From positions 1 to 64,000 of the forward strand of contig JABLTJ010000006.1 in assembly GCA_013166775.1 (NCBI GenBank): a stretch of 64,000 nucleotides of DNA, given 5' to 3'. Source of the DNA: Promethearchaeati archaeon (GTDB lineage Archaea > Asgardarchaeota > Heimdallarchaeia > Heimdallarchaeales > Heimdallarchaeaceae). Positions within the stretch are counted from its first letter, which is position 1, and each line of letters begins with the position of its first letter. Below the pieces are notes generated by a model, which was not told the origin of the DNA, did no database searches, and saw only the letters and a program-made list of their open reading frames with translations. Shown here piece after piece: positions 43,398 through 52,550 of the stretch. The position numbers and the translations under genes are program-made.

Positions 43398-43535
43398 ATG
43401 GAATTAAACGAAGTTATGGATGAGCTTGAGAGACAAGGAATTGCTCAGAATGTAAAAATTTACAAACATCATGGTTCTGGAGATAATGACTTTGAGGTAA
43501 GTTTTGCTAACCTAAAGGAGAAATTTCTAGTTTAA
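43398..43535 (+). pseudogene. Truncated N-terminal fragment of an AlkD-like DNA alkylation repair protein
   Basis: A 45-codon frame whose product closely resembles the first residues of AlkD/HEAT-type DNA alkylation repair enzymes: 'EVMDELERQGIAQN', 'KIYKHHG' and 'FEVSFANLK' follow the family order. Intact members are above 200 residues, and no continuation is found downstream in any frame I checked. It is a gene remnant. Confidence 0.55.
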
Positions 43536-44114
43536 ATAGGGATTTTTTATTGAAAGGTAAATGTGACTTCAGTGTGCTATATTAAGAAAAAGAAAGAATT
43601 AGTAAACCTAAGCCGAGAAATCACAGAATTGTATTGTTTTAATAGTCGAAATCAAAGTTGGACTGCAATGTAACTCTAAGGAATAAAAAAACAGATATTC
43701 TATTTGAGAACATAAAATTTGGCTCTTTTTCTATTGTCGTCTATCAGTAACGATCAGCAATTAACTAGTCGCATACTAGAAACGACAAAAAATATGCCAG
43801 TCGATTTCTAAATGCAAGGTAGTGCTTGAAATCAAAAATAAGAAGTTGTTAATAAGTTTTTTAATATAATTGAAAATTGGAGAGCAATAATGGAGATTTT
43901 AATTCTAATTTATCTATAACTTTGAAATTCATTCCTTTGCTTAATGATCAAATCATAATTGCTTTCGATTCAATGTCTACAACATAAAAAGAATATACTA
44001 ATATTTTGTGAATTGTTTGTGAAAATAATAAATGATTTTTATAAAATATTGATTCTGCTTATTATTTCTGAATTGTTATACAAAAAATATATAAATATGA
44101 AAATTGGTAACTTA
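43536..44114. other. Gene-poor, apparently decayed segment
   Basis: About 580 bp between two gene remnants with no convincing gene, tRNA or repeat array. TTGTCGT and ACGACAA (43734-43740 and 43782-43788) form a short inverted repeat 41 bp apart. A TATA-like AATATATAAATA lies at 44086-44097. The segment looks like the scar of a deletion or recombination. Confidence 0.4.
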
Positions 44115-44537
44115 ATGATTAACAAAATCATGAAGAGAGTAAGAAAAATGAAGGTGAGAGACAATATACTAATAAGTTCTATTATTACTATACTAATTCT
44201 TGGAGGTCCTCTGATTGTTAGTGCTATAGAGTTAGATTCTGGAGGAGGAGAAGATTCTCCAACTCATGTTAACGTAGCTCTTGATATCACAAAAATCCAT
44301 CTTTGGGACGATGGTGATGCAATAGCAGTAGCACTTGCAAATAAACCACCAATAATACTTGCAGATGAACCAACAGGGAATATAGATGTGGAAAACTCTA
44401 GAGTTGTTTATGAACTATTATCTGAGATGTGCTATATCCACAATACAACCTTACTTTTAGCATCTCATGATCCTGATGCAGCAAATTTTGTTGATAGAGA
44501 AATTTTGTTATCAAAATTAAAATCAAAAGAATTATGA
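44115..44537 (+). pseudogene. Chimeric frame: signal-peptide start joined to the C-terminal part of an ABC ATPase
   Basis: The first 55 or so residues look like a secreted protein: basic start, hydrophobic helix 'NILISSIITILILGGPLIVSA', then a short acidic stretch. From about 'VALANKPPIILADEPTGNID' the frame becomes the C-terminal end of a MacB/LolD-type ABC ATPase, with Walker B, D-loop and the switch-His motif 'LLASHDPD'. Walker A, Q-loop and signature are missing, so it cannot be an ATPase. The frame is open to 43959; the ATG at 44115 or a later one (44130, 44148) fits the TATA-like box. Most likely a recombination product. Confidence 0.6.
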
Positions 44538-44548
44538 CGCAAATTCAG

Positions 44549-45307
44549 CTAAAGCTCTTTGATTAAATAGCGATAACGATATTTCTCCTTGAACCCTACT
44601 TTTTTGTATAAATTTATTGCTGATGTATTTTCTGATTCTACTTGTAAGAAAACTCTGTCTACTAAATTAACATCCCCCCATTCTATCATATTAGCTAATA
44701 TCGTCTGTGCAATTCCTTTGCGTCTATAGTCTGGATGAGTAAACATACTGTAAATAACCATGTAATTCTCTTGGAGAACGGCAAGACCCACAGCTACAGT
44801 TTTTTTATTATCTCTAGCTACGAAATACCCTACATTGGATTGAGCAATTCTACTAATAATTTCTCTTCTTCCATCAATCTGTAGTTTATCTGTTTGATTG
44901 ATTAATTGCAGATCATTCAACCATTTATCTAATTGATTCTCCAGAAGGTGAAACTCATATTTTTCATTTTGATAAGGAAGGTTAATTTCATCAATATTAG
45001 CCATCATGACAATTGTTTCATCTACTATTTTGTAATCGAGTGATAGAAGTTTATCTTGTAGAGATACAGGTTCAAAGGTGTCGTGTAATTGAAATATTGA
45101 AGGAAGTCTATTGACTCGATAATAATTCTCAACTACTGAAATATCTTCAATTAAATTATTACCAGAATATTCCAATGGAGATACACTATTTGCTCTCTTA
45201 GTAATCCCCTCGGAAATCCGAATCTTCCAGCCATTTAGATTTAAAATCATCTTAGGTGGCCAAGTAAGAATCGATATCTCCTGCAATATTCTTATTTCAT
45301 TGCTCAT
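44549..45307 (-). CDS. GNAT family N-acetyltransferase
   Basis: Acetyl-CoA-dependent acetyltransferase of 252 residues. The GNAT core is C-terminal (about residues 115-250), with acetyl-CoA loop 'YRRKGIAQTILANM' and final 'AINLYKKVGFKEKYRY'. The N-terminal half is a degenerate GNAT-like or substrate domain. The ATG at 45307 is used; an upstream extension to 45358 is hydrophobic and runs into the divergent promoter region. It is divergent from a second GNAT gene of the same two-part architecture. Confidence 0.82.
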   Translation of the reverse strand: MSNEIRILQEISILTWPPKMILNLNGWKIRISEGITKRANSVSPLEYSGNNLIEDISVVENYYRVNRLPSIFQLHDTFEPVSLQDKLLSLDYKIVDETIVMMANIDEINLPYQNEKYEFHLLENQLDKWLNDLQLINQTDKLQIDGRREIISRIAQSNVGYFVARDNKKTVAVGLAVLQENYMVIYSMFTHPDYRRKGIAQTILANMIEWGDVNLVDRVFLQVESENTSAINLYKKVGFKEKYRYRYLIKEL

Positions 45308-45373
45308 ATCTCTATCTTCAGTCAGAAAGTTATAAAAATACTGCAACAGCAATAACACCTTGCAAAGGTGTGC

Positions 45374-45385
45374 ATAAATTTAAAA
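45374..45385 (+). promoter_or_regulatory. TATA-like box of the second GNAT gene
   Basis: ATAAATTTAAAA is centred about 30 nt before the ATG at 45410 in the short region between two divergent GNAT genes. It supports that ATG rather than the in-frame ATG at 45368. Confidence 0.5.
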
Positions 45386-45409
45386 CAGTTTTTAATAATA
45401 AATATTCAA

Positions 45410-46219
45410 ATGAGGGTGATTCTTCGCAATCCTACTAAACAGGAGATAATTCGTGCGATTGAGGAAAATATATTTGAGTACAGAAAATGGTATTCAAAAA
45501 GAATCAAGGGGATTGAAATAATCGAAAATGATGAATATTATCTATTTAATTCTGGTTTGGAGTTTGGTTTTGCTAATTTTGTACTAAACGTTAGGATATC
45601 TGAAGAAATCGAACCAAAAATCAAACAACTATGTTCATATTTTCAAGAAAGAAATTTACCTTTTCATGTTTTAATTTCCCCAAATAGTAAGCCTGCTAAT
45701 ATTGAAGATAAGCTAACGAATTATGGATTAATCCTCCGTTTTCAAGAACCTGGAATGGCTTGTAATCTCAAGAATTTTGAAGAAAAACCTATTCAACCAG
45801 AAGGAATAGAAGCATCTCTCGTTTCAGATTTGAAAGGAATGAATGATTGGAACAAAATAAGAAAAATAGTTTATAATTTTCCTAAAGAGTTAGATGAAGA
45901 TTCTTTTCTATTTCATGTACATGAATTAGAAGGAAGAGCATATGTAGCTTATTCAAATAAAACACCTGTAGCTGTTTCTCTTTCATATTATGGATCTGGA
46001 GTAGCAGGAATATATTCGGTTGCTACCTTGCCAGATCATAGACAAAGAGGAATTGGAAAGTACTTGACTCTTCTTCTTCTTGAAGATGCTAAAAGAGCAG
46101 GATATGAATTAGTAATCCTACAATCTAGTACCATGGGTATCAATATCTATAGAAAACTTGGGTTCAAAAAATACTGCGATATGAGATTTTTTACTTGGAA
46201 GTTAGATGATATAAGCTAA
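45410..46219 (+). CDS. GNAT family N-acetyltransferase, two-part
   Basis: Acetyltransferase of 269 residues with an N-terminal variable domain and a C-terminal GNAT core. The acetyl-CoA loop is 'HRQRGIGKYLTLLLL' and the final motif is 'INIYRKLGFKKY'. Its start at 45410 is supported by a TATA-like box. Together with the divergent gene at 44549 it may be an old duplicate pair. The substrate is unknown. Confidence 0.82.
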   Translation: MRVILRNPTKQEIIRAIEENIFEYRKWYSKRIKGIEIIENDEYYLFNSGLEFGFANFVLNVRISEEIEPKIKQLCSYFQERNLPFHVLISPNSKPANIEDKLTNYGLILRFQEPGMACNLKNFEEKPIQPEGIEASLVSDLKGMNDWNKIRKIVYNFPKELDEDSFLFHVHELEGRAYVAYSNKTPVAVSLSYYGSGVAGIYSVATLPDHRQRGIGKYLTLLLLEDAKRAGYELVILQSSTMGINIYRKLGFKKYCDMRFFTWKLDDIS

Positions 46220-46244
46220 TTCTTCTGGAATGTTTCAAGATTAA

Positions 46245-46254
46245 TTTTATATAA
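46245..46254 (+). promoter_or_regulatory. TATA-like box of the lipid-kinase-like gene
   Basis: TTTTATATAA is centred 25 nt before the ATG at 46275, a spacing that fits a leaderless transcript. Confidence 0.5.
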
Positions 46255-46274
46255 TTCTCAATTCATCTAGATTT

Positions 46275-47237
46275 ATGGTTTATGATCCTTTCCTAATTAT
46301 TAATCCTAATGCTGATTCAGGCAAAACAGGCAAAAAACTAAATAAACTTCTTCCTCAAATCAAAGAGCATTTTGGTGATATCAATTATGAAGTAACAACA
46401 AAACCAAGAGATGAGGTTTCAATTACAAAAAAAGCAGTTGAGAAAGGATACAAAACTATTCTGTCAATGGGAGGAGATGGAACCGCTTCAAACATTGGTG
46501 ATGTGTTAATAGATTACCCAGAAGTAAAACTAGGAATGTTATTAGCTGGGTCAATGAATGATTGGGCAAGAACTCATTCTTTACCTTTGAAATTTAAGGA
46601 AAACATGGAAGTTATATCTGAAGGTTACCATGAATCCTTTCCAGCTTTGAAATGCGTTGGGGACAGAACTCGTTACGCATTTGATCATGTCGATGGAGGT
46701 TTTGTAGCAGAAGCTGGAGCTGCAGCACAACATGAAGCGAAATGGATAAAGAATGGTTTCTTAAAATATACTTACCTTGCTCTAAAATATGTCATTAAGT
46801 TCAAGAATGTCCAAGTTGATATTCAGATTGATGATGGAGAGGTTCTTCGAGTAGATGATCTTTCTGCAAGTGTATTTGGTTTTAGTGATGAAATAGCGGG
46901 ATTCAAGATACTTCCAGGAAATTCATTTTTCTCAAGGAAGAATAATGATATTGGATTTGTTTTTGCTAGGGGATTAAAGGGAATAAGTAGATTGCAATTG
47001 TTACTCAAAACATCTTCAGGAAAACATGTAGATATGAAAGGTGTTTGGCTAGCTCGAGGAAAGAAAATCACAATAGAGTCTGAGAGAACTTTAGCATGGG
47101 AAGCAGAAGGGGAATTGTTCAACGAAATGGAAAAGAAAGTTTCTATTGAATACATAGAAAATGCACTAAATCTAATTGTTCCTAAACAAAGAGAATATTT
47201 AGAAAATTTTGATGAATCTAGATACTATAAAAGCTAA
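46275..47237 (+). CDS. Diacylglycerol/sphingosine kinase-like lipid kinase
   Basis: Protein of the DAGK catalytic superfamily (YegS/LCB5-like), which phosphorylates lipid hydroxyls with ATP. The nucleotide-binding GGDGT motif is in 'SMGGDGTASN' (about residue 62), preceded by the phosphate loop 'INPNADSGKTGKK'. A C-terminal beta-sandwich carries acidic residues ('AWEAEGEL'). The length of 320 residues is normal. In archaea it may act on isoprenoid lipids. It is convergent with the gtrA-like gene. Confidence 0.82.
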   Translation: MVYDPFLIINPNADSGKTGKKLNKLLPQIKEHFGDINYEVTTKPRDEVSITKKAVEKGYKTILSMGGDGTASNIGDVLIDYPEVKLGMLLAGSMNDWARTHSLPLKFKENMEVISEGYHESFPALKCVGDRTRYAFDHVDGGFVAEAGAAAQHEAKWIKNGFLKYTYLALKYVIKFKNVQVDIQIDDGEVLRVDDLSASVFGFSDEIAGFKILPGNSFFSRKNNDIGFVFARGLKGISRLQLLLKTSSGKHVDMKGVWLARGKKITIESERTLAWEAEGELFNEMEKKVSIEYIENALNLIVPKQREYLENFDESRYYKS

Positions 47238-47310
47238 ACTATCCCAAGAGTTTATCCAAAAAATCCAATTTTAAACACTGGATGTATAAAAAGGAAGAAA
47301 CGACGTAAAT

Positions 47311-47844
47311 TTAGTCTTCTTCATAAGCGACCGAAACAATTTTCTTTTTTTCTTTCTCTTTTTCTTTTTTAAGCTTAGGATTGAAAGTCCATAAATCATT
47401 CCAAATAAAATTATTAATCATACCTACAAAAAAAGCGATGCTTGATGCAAGGTACTCATTAGCATGCAATAGCGTAAATAGGACATACATAACTCCTGTA
47501 TAGAAAGCAAGACCTGTCAATCCTATCAAAGTAAATTGAATAAATTGTTTGATTGTATTGGTTTGAACATCTTTTTCCAATTCTTTAAACGTCCAACTCT
47601 TATTCAATATGAAATTAAAAACCATTACAATAGCTATTGATATTAGAGATGCAACTAGAGCTTTTTCTATATCAAACCTCCAAATTTCAAAGAGAAGGTC
47701 ATTTTCAAAAAATCTATCTAACAAAAGGAGAAAGAGATATATTAAGAGTTCATTTAATCCCCACCCTATCAAACCAATCACAGCAAATTTAGCAAATCTT
47801 TTCCCTCTTTGTGTTGAAAAGAATTTATCTTTCTCCGTTTTCAT
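47311..47844 (-). CDS. GtrA-like membrane protein
   Basis: Small four-helix membrane protein of the GtrA/DPMS3 family, which takes part in moving lipid-linked sugars across the membrane or supports dolichol-phosphate-sugar synthases. Recognised by 'FAVIGLIGWGLNELLIYLFL', the 'FNFILNKSWTFK' motif, and the matching 'NNFIWNDLWTF' in the second half. The length of 177 residues includes a basic C-terminal tail. No glycosyltransferase partner is adjacent. Confidence 0.83.
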   Translation of the reverse strand: MKTEKDKFFSTQRGKRFAKFAVIGLIGWGLNELLIYLFLLLLDRFFENDLLFEIWRFDIEKALVASLISIAIVMVFNFILNKSWTFKELEKDVQTNTIKQFIQFTLIGLTGLAFYTGVMYVLFTLLHANEYLASSIAFFVGMINNFIWNDLWTFNPKLKKEKEKEKKKIVSVAYEED

Positions 47845-47937
47845 GAAAATACCTGATAGATGAAATATCTTTTGTAGTTTTTAAAATTTGTATTGCTTTT
47901 TGATTCAGAAATAATGAAAAAAATAAAAAGGAAGAGA

Positions 47938-49173
47938 TTAGAAAATCTTTAGTTCTTTTCCTAGTTTCTCAAAAGTTCCCAAAGCTAAATTGAGATCGTC
48001 TTTGGTTAAACCAGCATTCATCATAACTCTGATTCTTGCTGTTCCTCTTGGTACCATTGGGAACATTATTGGTAAAGCAAATATGCCTTCTTCCATTAAT
48101 CTACTACTCATTTTAGTAGCTACTTCGTTCTCACCACAAATGATAGGCACAATAGCGGTAGGACATTCAGCAGAAGCTGAAGTAATTGGATGGTTGAAGC
48201 CTATATTTACAATCTCGTTCTTGAAGTAATTACAATTATCTAGAAGTTTCTCAACTACAGGAATGAAAAGCTCAGATTTTGGATCAAGAAGTTCTAATGA
48301 ACCAATTGCTGCACCAGCAACACCAGGTGGTTGAGAACCACTAAGTAAGTAAGAACGTCCAGTGTTTCTTAGAAAATTAACTAAATCTTGTGAACCAACA
48401 ATCGCTCCACCTACGACACCCATTGCTTTAGAGTATGTGTTCATTTCAACCTGAACTTTACCTTGAAGACCAAAATGATCAACGATACCTTTACCTTTCT
48501 TATCACGACCAAGAACACCGTCTCCATGAGCATCATCAACAAAGATCATTGCACCGTATTCTTCACTGAGTTTTTGAATCTCATCTAATGGAGACATATC
48601 TCCATCCATTGAGAAAACACCATCAGTGATAACAAGTATTCGCTTTTCTCCATTAGGATCAGCAGCATCTGCTTCTCTTAGTCTGTCTTCTAAGCTTCCC
48701 ATATCAACATGATCATAGATTGTTCTAACTGTTTTTGTTAATCTTACACCATCAATGATAGAACCATGATTTAACTGATCTGAGATTATGAAATCGTCTC
48801 TCCTTACTAAGGGAGGGATAGCACCTTCATTTGCAATAAATCCTGACATCCAAACAATTGAAGCTTCTTGTTCTTTGAAATCAGCATGCTTTCTTTCCCA
48901 CTCTTCATGTATAGCCATATTTCCTGCTATTGCTCTTACTGAACCTGAACCAGCACCATATTTCTCCACAGCTTCTATTGCTCTTTTCCTGAGATGGGGG
49001 TGGTTGCTAAGATTTAGGTAATTATTAGAACATAGCATCAAAAGTTCTTGACCATCAACAACAACTTGTGTTTCCGAAGGAGTTTCAAGTTTTCGATGTA
49101 CCCACTCTCTACCTTCAGCTTGAATTTTTTGATATTCTTCTTTTAAAAATGCGGTTGGATTTCTTTTTACCAT
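47938..49173 (-). CDS. kbl: Alpha-oxoamine synthase, 2-amino-3-ketobutyrate CoA ligase type
   Basis: PLP enzyme of the glycine C-acetyltransferase / KAPA synthase / serine palmitoyltransferase family. The PLP lysine is intact in 'TYSKAMGVVGG', and the Asp-His motif 'FVDDAHGDGVLG' is present. Closest in feel to archaeal Kbl proteins, which cleave 2-amino-3-ketobutyrate to glycine and acetyl-CoA in threonine breakdown. No threonine dehydrogenase gene is adjacent. The ATG at 49173 is chosen because GGTG lies 5 nt upstream; the longer frame starts at 49200. A sphingoid-type or biotin-precursor role is a less likely alternative. Confidence 0.82.
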   Translation of the reverse strand: MVKRNPTAFLKEEYQKIQAEGREWVHRKLETPSETQVVVDGQELLMLCSNNYLNLSNHPHLRKRAIEAVEKYGAGSGSVRAIAGNMAIHEEWERKHADFKEQEASIVWMSGFIANEGAIPPLVRRDDFIISDQLNHGSIIDGVRLTKTVRTIYDHVDMGSLEDRLREADAADPNGEKRILVITDGVFSMDGDMSPLDEIQKLSEEYGAMIFVDDAHGDGVLGRDKKGKGIVDHFGLQGKVQVEMNTYSKAMGVVGGAIVGSQDLVNFLRNTGRSYLLSGSQPPGVAGAAIGSLELLDPKSELFIPVVEKLLDNCNYFKNEIVNIGFNHPITSASAECPTAIVPIICGENEVATKMSSRLMEEGIFALPIMFPMVPRGTARIRVMMNAGLTKDDLNLALGTFEKLGKELKIF

Positions 49174-49341
49174 ATTAGCACCTTTACAGTCTAGCTTCAT
49201 AACTTTTTGTCCCTTTTTATCTTTTATCGTCTGGATTATGCTTTATCCTTTCCAAAAAAAGCTGTTTTTCCCATTTTATCAGCAAAAAGATTTTTATGTG
49301 ATTTTTTTTAACAATTATCAAGCTATAAAGTGTTGAGAATA

Positions 49342-50547
49342 ATGGTCTCTGTTAAGTATGAAAAAATTGGATGCGCTTATGATGATTTTATAGTAGTACA
49401 AGATTTCGATTTAGAGATACCAGATGGAACTATTACTACCCTCTTAGGTCCTAGTGGTTGTGGAAAAACAACTGTTCTGAGAGCTCTTGCAGGTTTTGTT
49501 GAACCTTTTGAAGGTAAGGTTTTTCTAGGTGATAAGGATATAACCATCCTTCCTCCACAGAAACGAAATACTGCTATGATATTTCAAAACTATGCTCTCT
49601 GGCCACATTTAACCATTTTCAAAAATGTTGAATACGGGCTGAAAATGAGAGAACCTGAGGAATTAGCAAATCTAGAATCTCCATGGTACAGTAAGATATA
49701 CTTCTTCACAAAACCCTATTTCTGGATTAGAAATTTAATCAAAAGAAAAGATAAAATCAGCTATGATGATAAAAGAGCAGAATTTGATAAAAAGTTTGAA
49801 TACAGAAGAGAAAAGGTACTTGATGTATTATCATTGGTTCATTTAGAAGATCAAGCTTCGAAACTACCAACACAACTTTCAGGGGGGCAACAACAAAGAA
49901 TTGCTCTTTGTCGTGCAATTGTAACGCAACCTGATGTTCTATTATGTGATGAACCTTTGTCAAATCTTGATGCAAAATTGAGGAAAGAAATTAGGACAGA
50001 GATAAGATCTATTATAAAGAAAATTGGTATGACAGCAGTTTACGTAACACATGATCAAGAAGAAGCACTTGCTATCAGTGATAGGATTGCAATTCTACAT
50101 GAAGGTATAATTCAACAATATGGCACTCCATTAGAAGTTTTTACTGACCCTGCAACACTTTTCGTAGCACAATTTATAGGTACTTCAAGCACTCTAGTAG
50201 GAAAAGTAGTAAAACCAAATGTTGTGGAACTAAAAGGAGGAGAACAAATAAATACACAGATCAAGGAAAATATTCCTAATGATACTGAAGTTAATCTTGT
50301 TGTTCGTCCAGAACACGTAAGTCTTACAAGTGAAACTGAATGTCAAGTAGAATTTGTAATTAATACTATAGAATACCTAGGTACTGAAGTCAAGATGACT
50401 GGAACACTAAAAGATGAAACTATTTTACTTTTAGATGTAACTGAGCAACCTCATGAATTCGCAAAAATGAAAGTAGGCGACAACGTAACAGCATATGTTG
50501 ATCCAAAAGAAGTTTTTGTTTTCATTGGACAAGAAAGAAAATACTAA
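49342..50547 (+). CDS. MalK/PotA-type ABC importer ATPase, orphan, with helical insertion
   Basis: ABC ATPase of the CUT1/Opp-like importer group with C-terminal TOBE-type domain. Motifs are complete: Walker A 'GPSGCGKTT' (about residue 37), Q-loop 'MIFQNYALWPH', signature LSGGQQQR (about residue 180), Walker B 'LLCDEPLSNLD', switch His 'VTHDQEEA'. Between Q-loop and signature is an insertion of about 50 residues rich in aromatic and basic residues, absent from MalK. No permease or binding-protein gene is nearby, so it may energise a transporter encoded elsewhere. The ATG at 49342 is preferred to GTG at 49330. Confidence 0.85.
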   Translation: MVSVKYEKIGCAYDDFIVVQDFDLEIPDGTITTLLGPSGCGKTTVLRALAGFVEPFEGKVFLGDKDITILPPQKRNTAMIFQNYALWPHLTIFKNVEYGLKMREPEELANLESPWYSKIYFFTKPYFWIRNLIKRKDKISYDDKRAEFDKKFEYRREKVLDVLSLVHLEDQASKLPTQLSGGQQQRIALCRAIVTQPDVLLCDEPLSNLDAKLRKEIRTEIRSIIKKIGMTAVYVTHDQEEALAISDRIAILHEGIIQQYGTPLEVFTDPATLFVAQFIGTSSTLVGKVVKPNVVELKGGEQINTQIKENIPNDTEVNLVVRPEHVSLTSETECQVEFVINTIEYLGTEVKMTGTLKDETILLLDVTEQPHEFAKMKVGDNVTAYVDPKEVFVFIGQERKY

Positions 50548-50603
50548 ATCTTCTTTTCTTTTTATTTTCTAAAATCTTTATATATGATTAATCTTTGATT
50601 TTA

Positions 50604-51293
50604 ATGATTAACATGTTTGAATATGAAGGTATAAAGATACATTGGTTAGGACATGATGCATTCTGGATAGAAGCTAAAGATAAAAATATCTACTTGGATC
50701 CATTCAAGTTAGGAAAAACTGATTTACCCTCAGCTGATATTATAATAACTTCCCATGAGCATTTTGATCATTGCAATGCAGATGCAATCAATATGATAAG
50801 TGGTGAAAATTCTGTATTAATAGGACCAAAAATAACACAAGAGATTCTCAATAATCAAATTACAGTCAAAAAGGAAGTAAAAGAGTTAAATCCAGGAGAA
50901 ATGGTAGAGATTGAAGGAATCAAGATAAAAGCTATACCAGCTTATAATATACATAGATTCAGAGATCCTGAAACAAAGACACCTTTTCATCCAAAGGAAT
51001 CGGGTCATATTGGTCCGATTATTGATATTGATGGAATAACAATCTATCATGCTGGTGATGCTGATCTGATAAATGAGATGGTTGATTTGCAACCCACAAT
51101 TGCGTTAATACCAGTATCTGGAACATATGTCATGGATGTACCAGAAGCAGTTGAAGCTGCTAAATCTATCAAAGCTAAGATTACTATCCCTATGCATGTT
51201 GGAAGAGGAATCGGAGATCTTTCTTTCTTAGAAGATTTCAAAAACAGTCTTCCAGAATTCGAAATTGTTCTCCTAGAATTGGAAGAAGATTAA
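50604..51293 (+). CDS. Metallo-beta-lactamase fold hydrolase (UlaG-like)
   Basis: MBL-fold metal-dependent hydrolase related to the UlaG/L-ascorbate-6-phosphate lactonase group. It has 'IHWLGHDAFWIE' at the start, the metal motif 'TSHEHFDHCN' (HxHxDH), 'YHAGDADLI' and a final 'IPMHVGRG' His. The length is about 230 residues. The ATG at 50604 or 50613 fits a TATA-like CTTTATATAT about 27-30 nt upstream. The substrate is unknown for most archaeal members. Confidence 0.85.
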   Translation: MINMFEYEGIKIHWLGHDAFWIEAKDKNIYLDPFKLGKTDLPSADIIITSHEHFDHCNADAINMISGENSVLIGPKITQEILNNQITVKKEVKELNPGEMVEIEGIKIKAIPAYNIHRFRDPETKTPFHPKESGHIGPIIDIDGITIYHAGDADLINEMVDLQPTIALIPVSGTYVMDVPEAVEAAKSIKAKITIPMHVGRGIGDLSFLEDFKNSLPEFEIVLLELEED

Positions 51294-51300
51294 AAGAGAA

Positions 51301-52431
51301 TTATTCTTCTTTATCCTCTTTTTTCTCATATTCCCAAGGCATGATAATGTCTACTGTATTCTTTGTTAGAAATGAAGCAATAGATCTGTTAGTATAACAC
51401 CGTATATCATCATAGAAAGCTAAGATAGTTCCATATTCAGGAGCAACTATTGTTTCTTTAACTTCCCCAAATATGTCGTGAACAACCGCTATAGGTTCAT
51501 TTTGTTTCACAATCTCGCCTGCTTTTACCAGAGGAATATAGAGTCCTGTTTCTTGGACTCTTATTGCTATCTCTCTCCAAATTTCTTTATTTATTTCTGG
51601 ATTTGTCTTTATAGATATTGGTTCTCCATCCAAATTATTTGCCCATTTTAGAACATTGAGAACGGCATTCTTTGCTGATTTAATTATATCCATTACAACT
51701 ATATCTGAAGCTCCAAGTTCCACAGTGAAACCAGGTTTTCTTTGCTTGTTTGTGAAACTACCAGTTGTGGATCGATGAAGATTTTGTCTAAAATAATGTC
51801 TTGGAGGATCTTCAAGAACAATTGGAAATCCAAAAGCCTTAGCCATATCTAGAGTTTTATCAAACAGTTTTTGCGATTCTTCTTTCTCTCCCTCTTTTTT
51901 CTCATCATAATAGACTCTATCAACATATGAGAATGGAAAAGAACGGACTGAATGACAATGAAGATCAATAAAATAATCTACATCAGAAAATATTTCCGCT
52001 AATTTTGTATAGAAAACCTCTTGGACACTAGGATATTCCAATGGATCAAGATTTTTATCATAAGGATCTTCATACTTCAATTTAGGTTCTTTCTTTGGTT
52101 TAGGATCTGGCCATAGTCTATTGGGATCAGAACGATCATAGAATGGTGATCTAGTTAGCGTGAGTAAACCAGCAGGATTTAAAGTTGGAATGATTATTAC
52201 TGTTCCTTTTACATCCTCAGGTTCAATTGCCTTGATTACCTCTTGAAGTGTGACGAGTCCATGTACTTCATTTCCATGTATGTTACCAGTTAGTAGAAAG
52301 ACAGGTTTTTCTTCTGTTCCTTGAACAATAACAATAGGCATCTTTTCCACTGTTCCATGAGGATATTCGAACATATCTACGAATTCGAAAATCTTTTTCC
52401 CAGGTACGCTTTCTATATCAAATATTTTCAT
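51301..52431 (-). CDS. Succinylglutamate desuccinylase/aspartoacylase-like zinc hydrolase
   Basis: Zinc hydrolase of the AstE/AspA family within the M14 carboxypeptidase clan, which cleaves N-acyl amino acids or related amides. The zinc ligands are in 'TGNIHGNEVHG' (H-x2-E) and 'YFIDLHCHSVRS'. The substrate-binding 'RSDPNRLWP' is present, and the catalytic Glu is in 'FTVELGASD'. A C-terminal extension resembles the barrel-like domain seen in family members. The ATG at 52431 is preferred to the frame start at 52440. Natural substrate unknown. Confidence 0.82.
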   Translation of the reverse strand: MKIFDIESVPGKKIFEFVDMFEYPHGTVEKMPIVIVQGTEEKPVFLLTGNIHGNEVHGLVTLQEVIKAIEPEDVKGTVIIIPTLNPAGLLTLTRSPFYDRSDPNRLWPDPKPKKEPKLKYEDPYDKNLDPLEYPSVQEVFYTKLAEIFSDVDYFIDLHCHSVRSFPFSYVDRVYYDEKKEGEKEESQKLFDKTLDMAKAFGFPIVLEDPPRHYFRQNLHRSTTGSFTNKQRKPGFTVELGASDIVVMDIIKSAKNAVLNVLKWANNLDGEPISIKTNPEINKEIWREIAIRVQETGLYIPLVKAGEIVKQNEPIAVVHDIFGEVKETIVAPEYGTILAFYDDIRCYTNRSIASFLTKNTVDIIMPWEYEKKEDKEE

Positions 52432-52550
52432 TATAATCAAAAGAAAAATAATTAGTGAGTATAAAGATTTTTCTCATTTTCCTGTATTTCCTTCTACGAG
52501 TTTCAAACGAGTATTTATATATAACATGATGATTTGAAGGATAGATATAT

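Noticed and set aside
43734-43788. Inverted repeat TTGTCGT/ACGACAA as insertion-sequence ends
   Set aside because: Only 7 bp long, 41 bp apart, with no transposase gene or target duplication.
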